From positions 1-56,556 of the forward strand of contig DDQZ01000048.1 in the NCBI GenBank assembly GCA_002343505.1: DNA of 56,556 nucleotides. The letters run 5' to 3'. The first letter of the stretch is position 1. Each line of letters opens with the position of its first letter. A model generated the notes under the pieces. That model was not told the DNA's origin, ran no database searches, and saw only the letters and a program-made list of their open reading frames with translations. Below are positions 9,255 to 17,490 of this stretch, piece after piece. A program made the position numbers and the translations under genes. This stretch comes from Verrucomicrobiaceae bacterium UBA2429. GTDB taxonomy: Bacteria; Verrucomicrobiota; Verrucomicrobiia; Verrucomicrobiales; Verrucomicrobiaceae.

Positions 9255-10610
9255 ATGATCAAAGTCGGTCTCGTCTCCCTCGGCTGCGCCAAGAACCTCA
9301 TTGACTCCGAGATCATGGTCGGCCACCTCCAGCAGGCGGGCATGACGATGACGCCGGAGGCTGAGCTGGCGGATGTTCTCATCATCAACACCTGCTCCTT
9401 CATTGACATGGCCAAAAAGGAAAGCGTGGGCGCGATTCATGAGGCGGTGGACGCGCGCGAGGAGTCGAAGAAGCGCAAGCGGCAAAAGATCATCGTGGCG
9501 GGCTGCCTTTCCCAGCGTTTCCGTGAGGAGCTGCCCGCGCTGATGCCTGAGGTGGATGCTTTTATTGGCCTGGACCAGATCACCCAGGTGGCGCCGATCA
9601 TCCAAAACCTCGTGGGCGTGAGGGATCACGAGCAGGAGAACCTGGTCACCAAAGGCCCGCAGTACATCCCGGACTACGACACGCCGCGCTTCCGCCTGAC
9701 GCCGAAGCACTTCGCCTACATCAAGATCGCCGAAGGGTGCAACCACCCGTGCTCGTTCTGCATCATCCCGAAGATCCGCGGCCGCCACCGCAGCCGCAGC
9801 CAGGAGAGCATCGTCAAAGAGGCGCGCCAGCTCATTGAAAGCGGCGTGAAGGAGATCAACCTCATCTCCCAGGACACGACGTACTTTGGCATGGACAAGT
9901 GGGAGGAGGACCGGCCGAAGCCTACCTCCGGCGTGGACAGCAGCAAGGGCGAGTCACTTTCCACGCTGATCCGCGAGCTGAATGCCATCCCGGGGGATTT
10001 CTGGATCCGCCTGCTCTACACGCACCCGGCGCACTGGAGTGACGACCTCATCGCGGCCATCGCGGAATCCCCCAAGGTGGCGCGCTACATTGACATGCCG
10101 CTCCAGCACATCAGCGACAACATGCTCAAGCTCATGCGCCGGGAGACGGACAGCGCGCACATCCGCGGCCTGCTGAAGCGCATCCGCGCGGGCATCCCCG
10201 GCATCGCCATCCGCACGACCTTCATCGTGGGTTTCCCCGGCGAGACGGACGCGGATTTCCAGGAGCTGGTGCAGTTCATCGAGGATGAGAAATTCGAGCG
10301 CGCGGGGGTCTTCAACTACTCCCGCGAGGAGGGCACGCGCGCCGACAAGATGGAGGGCCACCTGCACCACATGACGCGCAAGTCGCGCTATGAGAAGGCC
10401 ATGCTCGCCATTCAGCGGAACATCGAGCATGTGAACCAGGACCTGCTGGGCAAAACCCTGCGCGTGCTTGTCGAGGAGCCGGGCGTGGCGCGCGGTGAGA
10501 TGGACGCGCCGGACATTGACACCACCGTCTTTGTCCCGAAGAGGCTGCCCGCAGGCCAGTTCGCCGAGGTGAAAATCAAAGATTGGCGCGGTTACGACTT
10601 GGTGGCCTGA
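9255..10610 (+). CDS. rimO: Ribosomal protein uS12 methylthiotransferase RimO
   Basis: 451 residues from the ATG at 9255 (MIKVGLVSLGCAKNLIDSE), the standard RimO start; the upstream in-frame extension is not conserved-looking. Adds a methylthio group to the conserved Asp of ribosomal protein S12 (position 88/89) using two Fe-S clusters and SAM. The N-terminal UPF0004 domain carries cluster cysteines C11, C47 and C84; the radical-SAM triad is C162-x3-C166-x2-C169 (GCNHPCSFC). The C-terminal TRAM domain covers about 385-450 and recruits the substrate. RimO rather than MiaB is indicated by the SLGCAKNLIDSE and PLQHISDNMLKLMRR motifs. It precedes nusA by 184 bp. Confidence 0.96.
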   Translation: MIKVGLVSLGCAKNLIDSEIMVGHLQQAGMTMTPEAELADVLIINTCSFIDMAKKESVGAIHEAVDAREESKKRKRQKIIVAGCLSQRFREELPALMPEVDAFIGLDQITQVAPIIQNLVGVRDHEQENLVTKGPQYIPDYDTPRFRLTPKHFAYIKIAEGCNHPCSFCIIPKIRGRHRSRSQESIVKEARQLIESGVKEINLISQDTTYFGMDKWEEDRPKPTSGVDSSKGESLSTLIRELNAIPGDFWIRLLYTHPAHWSDDLIAAIAESPKVARYIDMPLQHISDNMLKLMRRETDSAHIRGLLKRIRAGIPGIAIRTTFIVGFPGETDADFQELVQFIEDEKFERAGVFNYSREEGTRADKMEGHLHHMTRKSRYEKAMLAIQRNIEHVNQDLLGKTLRVLVEEPGVARGEMDAPDIDTTVFVPKRLPAGQFAEVKIKDWRGYDLVA

Positions 10611-10674
10611 CTGGGAAGGGGAGTGATGCCGGCGGGCGGATGAGCGAAGAATTTTCTGCAAACGGTTTTTCAGC

Positions 10675-10702
10675 TTGCCGAAAGACTTCCGGGAACTAGA
10701 CT
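10675..10702 (+). promoter_or_regulatory. Putative promoter of the nusA-infB-rbfA group
   Basis: TTGCCG (10675-10680), a 16-bp spacer, TAGACT (10697-10702). The same arrangement, TTGCCA-16-TAGACT, occurs upstream of the pyrophosphatase gene at 39555-39582, which raises confidence in both. It would give a leader of about 85 nt that contains the hairpin at 10741-10769. Confidence 0.45.
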
Positions 10703-10740
10703 GGCCGTTCCTTAACCGGGCGAAGCGCTAATTTTTTGGC

Positions 10741-10769
10741 AGGAGTGGGGTTTTCCCCGCTCCTTTTTT
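10741..10769 (+). terminator. Intrinsic-terminator-like hairpin in the nusA leader
   Basis: AGGAGTGGGG (10741-10750), loop TTTT, CCCCGCTCCT, then a run of T ending at 10769. The 10-bp stem has one G-T wobble. It lies 26 bp upstream of the nusA ATG and downstream of the putative promoter, so it is either an attenuator of nusA or the end of a short upstream RNA; rimO itself ends 130 bp earlier. Confidence 0.65.
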
Positions 10770-10794
10770 GTCTGGATCAGGCTTTGACACTTTT

Positions 10795-12057
10795 ATGATT
10801 AGCGAACTGAAATCCGTCTTCGAATACTACGACAAGGAAAAGGGCATTGACCGTGAGAAAATGGTTGATGCCCTCCAGTTGGCGCTGCTGGCGGCATCGA
10901 AGAAAAGCATCGGCCCCGCGCGTGAACTGCGAATCGTGATTGACCCCGACAAAGGCACCATCAAGGCATGGGCGCGGCTCATCGTGGTGGAGACTGTTTC
11001 GAATCCCTGGGAGGAGATCGCCATCGAGAAGGCGCGCCGGGTCAAAAAGGATGCGCAGGTCGGCGATGAGCTCGATCTGGAGGTCACTCCGAAAAACATG
11101 GGCCGCATCGCCGCTCAAACCGCCAAGCAGACCATGCTTCAGCGCCTGCGCATGGCTGAGAAGGAAAATCTCTACGACGAGTTCAAGGACCGCACCGGCG
11201 ATGTCGTCAATGGCACCATCCGCCGGTTCGACAAGTCGGACGTGGTCGTGGATCTGGGCAAGTTCGAGGGTGTGATGCCTTCCAAGGAGCGCGTGAGCAC
11301 CGAGGATTACACTCCCGGCGACCGGATGCGGTTTTACGTCAAGGCTGTCGAAAAAGACGGCACCCGCGGTCCTGAGATCATCCTCTCCCGCGCGCATGTG
11401 AATTTTGTGCGCCGGCTTTTTGAATTCGAAGTCAGCGAGATCGGCGACCGTACGGTCGAGATCGCCAGCATCGCGCGCGAACCCGGTTACCGCACCAAGG
11501 TGGCCGTCCACAGCGCGGATGACAAGGTGGACCCGGTCGGCGCCTGCGTCGGCATGCGCGGCGCGCGAGTGAAGAACATCGTGCGCGAGCTGAACAATGA
11601 GAAGGTGGACATCATCAAATGGAGTCCCGACCCGGCCACCTTCATCCGCGAGGCGCTCAAGCCGGTCAAGGTGCTGACCATCCAGGTCGCCCCCGACAAA
11701 AGCTCGGCGCGCCTCACCGTCAGCGATGAGGACTTGTCGAAGGCCATCGGCCGCCGCGGACAGAACGCCCGCCTTACCACGCGCCTGGTGGGCATGGAGT
11801 TGAACATTGAGCGCGACGAGCACGCCGCCGAGGTCTTTGAAGGCCAGATGGACACCGCCGCCCACGAGCTTGAGACAGCCCTCGGCATCAATCTCGACAC
11901 CGCGCGCAAACTCATTCAGGGAGGTCTTGGCGACATCGGCATGCTCATGCAGGTCGAACTCGAAGACATCTCCGACGCCCTCAACGGCGACGAAGTGCTC
12001 GCCGCCCAGGTTCACGAAAGAATCCAGTCCTACATTCCCAAGGGAGCCCAGCCATGA
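10795..12057 (+). CDS. nusA: Transcription elongation/termination factor NusA
   Basis: 420 residues from the ATG at 10795 (MISELKSVFEYYDKEKGIDRE). Binds RNA polymerase at the RNA exit channel, modulates pausing and hairpin termination, and takes part in antitermination. Domains in order: N-terminal RNAP-binding domain (1-125), S1 domain (about 130-200, GDVVNGTIRRFDKSDVVVDLG), KH1 (about 225-290, VDPVGACVGMRGARVKNI) and KH2 (about 295-360, SKAIGRRGQNARL), then a short C-terminal helix-hairpin-like region. A TTG nine codons upstream falls beside the leader hairpin and is unlikely as a start. No rimP precedes it, unlike in many bacteria; infB follows after 78 bp. Confidence 0.97.
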   Translation: MISELKSVFEYYDKEKGIDREKMVDALQLALLAASKKSIGPARELRIVIDPDKGTIKAWARLIVVETVSNPWEEIAIEKARRVKKDAQVGDELDLEVTPKNMGRIAAQTAKQTMLQRLRMAEKENLYDEFKDRTGDVVNGTIRRFDKSDVVVDLGKFEGVMPSKERVSTEDYTPGDRMRFYVKAVEKDGTRGPEIILSRAHVNFVRRLFEFEVSEIGDRTVEIASIAREPGYRTKVAVHSADDKVDPVGACVGMRGARVKNIVRELNNEKVDIIKWSPDPATFIREALKPVKVLTIQVAPDKSSARLTVSDEDLSKAIGRRGQNARLTTRLVGMELNIERDEHAAEVFEGQMDTAAHELETALGINLDTARKLIQGGLGDIGMLMQVELEDISDALNGDEVLAAQVHERIQSYIPKGAQP

Positions 12058-12135
12058 GCCTCCCGGTTTCCAATTTATCCCGTCAACAAACCTTTTTGAC
12101 CGCACCGCCCGCCGTCCGCACGCATTCACCCTCTC

Positions 12136-14421
12136 ATGCCCAGCCGTCCCTCATCCTCGAAATCCAGCAAAGCCGCCGTCGAAGACCCTCTTGAGGAGGA
12201 AGACGAAGTTGCGGAGGGCAAGCCGCGCAAAAAGGCGGATAAAAAAGTGCTCTCGCTGATCGAGGAAGACACGCCCAAGCCCGCGAAACGCGGGTCGGCA
12301 AAAAACCAGGCTGTGCTGCCGCACATCGGCGCCAAGCCCGCCGCCGCTCCGGAACCCGCGGCTCCGTCCGAACCAAAGACCTCCGAACCCGCCAAAAAAA
12401 CCCTGGATGACCAGAAAAAGGCGGCTTTGAACCTGTTCGAGGAGGACGAGAAACCGAAGACGAAAAAACGCCAGGCGGCGGCCGCGTCCACAGCTCTCCC
12501 GCCCATCTCCAAACTCAAGGAGTCCGGCCCCATCCAGGCCGGTCCGGTGACGCCGCCTGCGGAGACGCCGGTCCCCGCTCAGGCTCCTGCCGCCGAGGAG
12601 CCGTCCCAGGAATTCGAACTCACCGAGGATGGAAAAAAAATCATCCACCTCAAAACACCGATCATTGTCAAGGATCTGGCGGAGAAGATGGGCCTGCGTC
12701 CTTTCAAAATCATCGCCGACCTGATCACGCTCAAAGTCTTCGTTCCAAATGCCGAGAAGGCCATTGAGATAGATGTCGCGGAGAAAGTCTGCGAAAAGCA
12801 CGGCTTCTTCCTGGAGCGCGAGAAACGCGGCAAGCCCCCGCCCCGCGTCGAGGAGCCACCCGTGCGCGAGCCTGAGCCGCTGCCCGAGCCCAAGCCCGAG
12901 GAAAAAGACACCCGCGAGCTGCGCGCCCCCATCATCACATTCATGGGCCATGTGGACCACGGCAAGACCTCCCTGCTCGACGCCGTGCGCAAGACCCAGG
13001 TCGTCGAGGGCGAGGCCGGCGGCATCACCCAGCACATCGGCGCCTACAGCGTCTTCCATGAGGGCAAGCCCATCACCTTCATTGACACACCCGGCCACGC
13101 CGCCTTCTCCGCCATGCGCGCGCGCGGCGCCAATGTCACCGACATCGTCGTGCTCATCATCGCCGCTGACGACGGCATCATGCCGCAGACCAGGGAGGCG
13201 CTGAACCACGCCAAGGCCGCCGGTGTCACCCTCATGGTCGCCATCAACAAGTGCGACCTGCCCGCCGCCAACGTCATGCGCGTCAAATCCCAGCTTCAGG
13301 ACATGGGACTCGCCCCCGTGGACTGGGGCGGCGAGATCGAATGCATGGAAGTCTCCGCCAAGACCGGCCAGGGACTCGACAACCTCCTCGAAACCATGGC
13401 CCTCCAGGCCGAGGTGCTCGAATTGAAGGCCGATCCGAAGGCCCCGCCGCGCGCCACCGTCATCGAGTCGTCCATGGTTCCCGGCAAGGGTCCCGTGGCC
13501 ACCGTCATCGTCCGCCAGGGCACCCTCAAGCCCGGCCAGCCATTCATCTGCGGTCCGCACTGGGGCAAGACCCGCGCCCTCATCAACGACCGCGGAGAGC
13601 ACATCCAGGCCGTCAAACCCGGCATGCCCGTCGAAGTCATCGGCTTCAGCGACATGCCCCATGTCGGCGACGAGCTCGTCGTCATGGACAGCGAGCGCAA
13701 CGCCAAGAAGCTCAGCGAGGAGCGCCATGAGGAGAACCGGCAGAAAAAGCTCGCCTCCACCCGCCGCTCCACTCTGGAGCATCTTTTCGCCACCATCGAG
13801 GAGGGCAACAAGAAGGCCCTCAAGCTCGTGCTCAAAGCCGACGCCCAGGGGTCCGTCGAGGCCATCCTCGGCGCGCTCGACGAGATCAAGAGCGACAAGA
13901 TCAACCTCGATGTCCTCCACTCCGATGTCGGGCCCGTCACCGAGTCCGATGTCGTGCTCGCCAGCGCCTCCGACGCCATCGTCATCGGCTTCAATGTCAA
14001 GGTGGAGAACAAGGCCCTCAATGTCGCCAAGAACGACAGCGTCCAGATCAAGCTCTACTCCATCATTTACGAGCTGGTGGACCAGGTCCGCGAGGCCATG
14101 TCCGGCCTGCTCGACCCGCTCACCCGCGAGAAAGTGCTCGGCCACGCCAGGGTCAAGCAGGTCTTCAAGGTACACCGCGGCTATGTCGGCGGCTCCATCG
14201 TCATTGACGGGCGCATTGACCGCAAGCAGCGCGCCCGCGTCCTGCGCGGCGGCCAGCCTGTGTATGACGGCTCCATCGAGACCCTCCGCCGCTTCCAGGA
14301 CGAGGTGCCCGAGGTCCGCAACGGCCTCGAATGCGGCATCAAGCTCCAGGGATTCAGCGACTACGAGGAGGGCGACATCATCGAGTGCTACGAGCTGGAG
14401 AAATTCCAGCAAACCCTCTAA
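12136..14421 (+). CDS. infB: Translation initiation factor IF-2
   Basis: 761 residues. GTPase that brings fMet-tRNA to the 30S subunit and promotes subunit joining. The first roughly 150 residues are a low-complexity Lys/Glu/Pro/Ala-rich extension. An IF2-N-type module follows (about 165-220, [20 protein letters not shown]). The G domain begins about residue 260 with G1 GHVDHGKTS (about 271), G3 DTPGHAAF and G4 NKCD (about 370). Domain II and the C-terminal fMet-tRNA-binding domain complete the protein (ending [13 protein letters not shown]). It is in the usual nusA-infB-rbfA order. Confidence 0.97.
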   Translation: MPSRPSSSKSSKAAVEDPLEEEDEVAEGKPRKKADKKVLSLIEEDTPKPAKRGSAKNQAVLPHIGAKPAAAPEPAAPSEPKTSEPAKKTLDDQKKAALNLFEEDEKPKTKKRQAAAASTALPPISKLKESGPIQAGPVTPPAETPVPAQAPAAEEPSQEFELTEDGKKIIHLKTPIIVKDLAEKMGLRPFKIIADLITLKVFVPNAEKAIEIDVAEKVCEKHGFFLEREKRGKPPPRVEEPPVREPEPLPEPKPEEKDTRELRAPIITFMGHVDHGKTSLLDAVRKTQVVEGEAGGITQHIGAYSVFHEGKPITFIDTPGHAAFSAMRARGANVTDIVVLIIAADDGIMPQTREALNHAKAAGVTLMVAINKCDLPAANVMRVKSQLQDMGLAPVDWGGEIECMEVSAKTGQGLDNLLETMALQAEVLELKADPKAPPRATVIESSMVPGKGPVATVIVRQGTLKPGQPFICGPHWGKTRALINDRGEHIQAVKPGMPVEVIGFSDMPHVGDELVVMDSERNAKKLSEERHEENRQKKLASTRRSTLEHLFATIEEGNKKALKLVLKADAQGSVEAILGALDEIKSDKINLDVLHSDVGPVTESDVVLASASDAIVIGFNVKVENKALNVAKNDSVQIKLYSIIYELVDQVREAMSGLLDPLTREKVLGHARVKQVFKVHRGYVGGSIVIDGRIDRKQRARVLRGGQPVYDGSIETLRRFQDEVPEVRNGLECGIKLQGFSDYEEGDIIECYELEKFQQTL

Positions 14422-14484
14422 CCCCCGCCTGGCGGTGTGCCGGTGGCTCCCGCCCCGCCGCCGGCGGTCATCCCCATCCTTCCC

Positions 14485-14835
14485 ATGTCACTCCGAATCG
14501 AACGCGTCGGCGAGCTGATCAAACGCGAGGTCAGCATGATCCTTGAGCGCGACTTCGCGTTCAAGGACTGCATTGTCACCGTGCATGACGCCGAGCCCAC
14601 CGTGGACCTCAAGGAATGCTTCGTTTATGTCGGCATCCTCGGTCCCAAGCACCGCCACGCCGACATTGTCGAGCAGCTCAACAAAAACCGCGGCGCCATC
14701 CAAAGGCCGCTCTACAAGCGCGTCACCCTGCGCAGCTCCCCGCACCTCGTCTTCCGCCTTGATGATTCCGTCGAGCGCGGCGTGCGCATCCTCAACGCCA
14801 TAGACAACCTGCCGCCGCCCGCCGGGGAGGCGTAG
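14485..14835 (+). CDS. rbfA: 30S ribosome-binding factor RbfA
   Basis: 116 residues from the ATG at 14485 (MSLRIERVGELIKREVSMILE); 16 further upstream codons are open but do not resemble RbfA. A small KH-fold protein needed for 16S rRNA 5'-end maturation and cold adaptation. The family pattern RIERVxxLIKREVSxIL, the FVYVGILG strand and the RPLYKRVTLRSSPHLVFRLDDSVERG ending are all present. It starts 63 bp after infB and completes the nusA-infB-rbfA group. Confidence 0.95.
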   Translation: MSLRIERVGELIKREVSMILERDFAFKDCIVTVHDAEPTVDLKECFVYVGILGPKHRHADIVEQLNKNRGAIQRPLYKRVTLRSSPHLVFRLDDSVERGVRILNAIDNLPPPAGEA

Positions 14836-14880
14836 CCTGGCCGGCCCGTTTCTCCCGACGCGGGTCGTTCCCCATCCATC

Positions 14881-15669
14881 ATGCCCGCCGAGACACGCGA
14901 CTGGTACGACACGCCCCTGCAATACGACATCATCTTCGATGCCGACACACCGCGCGAGGCGGACTTCCTGGAGGCAATGTGGGTGGAGCACGGACCTTCC
15001 GGCCCGCCAGGGCGTGTCCTGGAGCCCGCCTGCGGCAGCGGCAGGCTCGTGCTGGAAATGGCCCGCCGCGGCTGGAGCGCGGCCGGCTTTGACGGCAATG
15101 CGAGCATGCTCGAGTTCGCCCGCGGCCGCCTCGCCGCCGCCGGGATGGGCGCGCTTCTGTGGCAGGACCGCATGGAGAGCTTCCGTGTGCCGGGACGCGC
15201 GCGTTTTGACCTGGCCCACTGCCTTGTCAGCACCTTCAAATACCTGCTCACCGAGGATCACGCCGTCTCCTGCCTGCGGCGCGTGGCCTCTGTGTTAAAG
15301 CCTGGCGGCATTTTTGTGCTCGGCCTTCACCTCACCGAATACGGGCGCGCCACGCCCGACCACGAGCGTTGGGTGGCCGAGAGGGGCGGCATCCACGTCA
15401 CCTGCAACACCCGCACCTGGCCCGCTGATCCACGCGCGCGTCTGGAGGCCGTGCGCACCCGTTTGCGCGTCCGCCAGGGCGGGCGCGAGCACCTCCAGGA
15501 GACGCGCTGGCACTTCCGCACCTACAGCGCCGCCGAATTGCACCGTCTGCTGCGCCAGGTGCCCGAGCTGCGGCTCGCCGCCTGCCACGACTTCACCTAT
15601 GACGCCGCCGCGCCTCTGCGGCTCGACGGCTCCCACCTGGATGCCGTGCTCGTCCTGCGCCGCCGCTGA
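14881..15669 (+). CDS. Class I SAM-dependent methyltransferase of unknown substrate
   Basis: 262 residues. The SAM-binding motif I is VLEPACGSGRLVLEMARRGW (about 45-65), followed by the acidic FDGNASML that contacts the ribose and a motif-IV-like FDLAHCLVST. Post-I spacing and the LKPGGIFVLGLHL strand fit a Rossmann methyltransferase of the Methyltransf_25 kind. The substrate is unknown. It begins 45 bp after rbfA on the same strand and may be the last gene of that transcript; the following gene is convergent. Confidence 0.88.
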   Translation: MPAETRDWYDTPLQYDIIFDADTPREADFLEAMWVEHGPSGPPGRVLEPACGSGRLVLEMARRGWSAAGFDGNASMLEFARGRLAAAGMGALLWQDRMESFRVPGRARFDLAHCLVSTFKYLLTEDHAVSCLRRVASVLKPGGIFVLGLHLTEYGRATPDHERWVAERGGIHVTCNTRTWPADPRARLEAVRTRLRVRQGGREHLQETRWHFRTYSAAELHRLLRQVPELRLAACHDFTYDAAAPLRLDGSHLDAVLVLRRR

Positions 15670-15721
15670 GCCTGGCTGGCGCAGACCTCCAGGTTGCCGC
15701 CCTTCATCAAGCCCCCCTCTC

Positions 15722-17254
15722 TCACGGAGCCGTGATTTCCCAGTCATCCGTGCGGAAGGGCGAGGCCGGCAGGCCCGCGCCGTTGAAAAGATTTCCGTCC
15801 GGGTTCGAGGCCCAACTGTACCGCACCGCCACAGGTGCCGCCACCTCAGCGCTCGAAACCACCACTTTGCCCCCCTCGATACGCGCCGTTCCCGGCTTCC
15901 ACACCTTGTCCGTGCCCGCGATCATGAAGCCTCTCAGCTCCCCGCCGCGAGCCGCCAGTCCGCCCGTCGTGTGCTCAAAGCCCAGCACCACCTCGCCTCC
16001 GCGCACCTCATGCCCGGCGGGCAGCGGGCCGCTCCAGGCGGGAACGTCCGCGCCATAGACCTTCGCCAGCGCCCAAAGCGCCAGCCGGCCGCCCACCGTC
16101 TTCTTGTCCTTCGGGTGGTTGTCATTGGCTTCGCCGGCGTCAATCGTCACCGCCATGCCCGTGTTTGGCACGCTCAGGCTTTTGAGCATCGCCTCGCGCA
16201 CCAGCGGGCGCGGCGCGGTCTGCTCGAAGTTCGGCAGTTGCACCCAGGCAAAGGCCAGCTCCTTGTTCCAGCGCGCGCGCCAGTCCTGGATCAGCAAAGG
16301 CAGTTGCGTGGCATACAGCGACGCCTTTTCCACCGTCGCGCAGTTGTGCTCCCCCTGGTACCAGATGGCCCCGCGCAGCGCGTAGGGGATGAGCGGCGAG
16401 ATCATGCCATTGAAGAGATTGGCGGGGCGGTTTTGAGACACATCGGGATGCGCCTCCTTGCGCGGGCCGCGCGGCGCTGGCCTGCCCTCCGCCTTCGCTT
16501 TCCTCACCGCTTCCTTCCAAGCCGCCAGCCGCTTCTCATGCGCCGCCTCCGCCTTGGCCGCGTCAAAGGCCGCCGCCCTCGCCTTCCACGACTCCATCGC
16601 CTCCTTGAGCGCCGGCACTCCGGCCTGCGCCTCCTCGCTCGTCCAGGCGGCGATGTCCGTCCCGCCCCAGGAACTGTTGATCATGCCCACCGGCGTGCCC
16701 AGCCTCCCGTGCAGATCCTTGCCAAAGAACCAGGCCACGGCGGAGAAAGCCCCCACCGTCTCCGGCGTGGCCACCACCCATGCGCCCTCGCACCGCTCCT
16801 GCGGCGCGCGTGTGGACTGCGCCTTCACTGTGAACATCCGCACCTGCGGCAGCGCCGCCGCCTCCGTTTCCGCCTGCGCATACTGGCCGCGGCTGAACTG
16901 AAACGCCATGTTGGACTGCCCCGAGGCCAGCCACACCTCGCCGATGAGCACATCCTGGATCACAAGTTTGTTTTTGCCCTCCACTGTCAGAGTCAGCGGC
17001 TCCGCCCGGCTTTTCATCGGCGGCAGATTCGTCCTCCAGCGGCCGTCCGCTCCCGTCCGCGCCGTCGCTTGATGACCGGCGAGCGAGACCGTCACCTCCT
17101 CGCCCGCGTCCGCCCAGCCCCAGACAGGAGCGTTCACATCCGCCTGCATCACCATGTGGTCGGAAAAAAGCGCAGGCAGCGTCACATCCGCAAGCGCGGG
17201 AACGGCGGTGGAGAGGAGCAGGGCGGCGAGTGAGTTCGGTTTCAGAAGAGTCAT
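15722..17254 (-). CDS. Secreted sialate O-acetylesterase family protein (SASA)
   Basis: 510 residues with a signal peptide (residues 1-22, ending ALA-D). An N-terminal beta-sandwich (VTLPALFSDHMVMQADVNAPVWGWA, about 23-110) precedes an SGNH-hydrolase-like catalytic domain. The nucleophile Ser is in ASGQSNMAFQ, the oxyanion Asn is probably in INSSWGGTDIAAW, and the catalytic His is likely in IWYQGEHN or ANDNHPKD. A charged Ala/Lys-rich insert of about 45 residues (around 225-270) interrupts the catalytic domain. The family removes O-acetyl groups from sialic acids or from xylan and other plant or algal glycans. This fits the sulfatases elsewhere in the window. Confidence 0.92.
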   Translation of the reverse strand: MTLLKPNSLAALLLSTAVPALADVTLPALFSDHMVMQADVNAPVWGWADAGEEVTVSLAGHQATARTGADGRWRTNLPPMKSRAEPLTLTVEGKNKLVIQDVLIGEVWLASGQSNMAFQFSRGQYAQAETEAAALPQVRMFTVKAQSTRAPQERCEGAWVVATPETVGAFSAVAWFFGKDLHGRLGTPVGMINSSWGGTDIAAWTSEEAQAGVPALKEAMESWKARAAAFDAAKAEAAHEKRLAAWKEAVRKAKAEGRPAPRGPRKEAHPDVSQNRPANLFNGMISPLIPYALRGAIWYQGEHNCATVEKASLYATQLPLLIQDWRARWNKELAFAWVQLPNFEQTAPRPLVREAMLKSLSVPNTGMAVTIDAGEANDNHPKDKKTVGGRLALWALAKVYGADVPAWSGPLPAGHEVRGGEVVLGFEHTTGGLAARGGELRGFMIAGTDKVWKPGTARIEGGKVVVSSAEVAAPVAVRYSWASNPDGNLFNGAGLPASPFRTDDWEITAP

Positions 17255-17382
17255 GGCAAAGCGTCGGGTGGAGTTGAATCGAGCCCATGATGACGCGGCA
17301 AAAGCCCCCGTCTTGCACGCGGCAAACAGTCCCGGACGCGCAGGCCCGTTTTTGCAGTTGCACGCCGGGCGGGAATGGCGCG

Positions 17383-17466
17383 CCGTCCCGGCAAAACGGC
17401 ACGCCTTTTTTACGCAAAGGCATCCCGTCCTGGCAAAACAGCACGCTGTTTTTCCGCGCCGGCAGG
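17383..17466. repeat. Tandem 42-bp hairpin repeats
   Basis: Two adjacent 42-bp units (17383-17424 and 17425-17466) agree at 32 of 42 positions, each starting CCGTCC.GGCAAAAC. Each can fold: unit 2 has AAAACAGC-AC-GCTGTTTT, unit 1 has AAAACGGC-AC-GCC.TTTT. One pair changes G-C to A-T between the units, which looks compensatory. More degenerate matches lie upstream, near 17300-17380. The array fills much of the 236-bp gap between two co-directional minus-strand genes. Confidence 0.6.
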
Positions 17467-17490
17467 CGTGTCACCTGGTGGCGCGGGCCG

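Noticed and set aside
12151..14412. A 753-codon open frame opposite infB
   Set aside because: infB is certain from its G-domain motifs; the antisense frame is rich in Asp/Gly/Val/Leu, as expected opposite GC3-biased codons, and shows no domain.
17383..17466. CRISPR array
   Set aside because: Only two adjacent imperfect 42-bp units without unique spacers and no cas gene.
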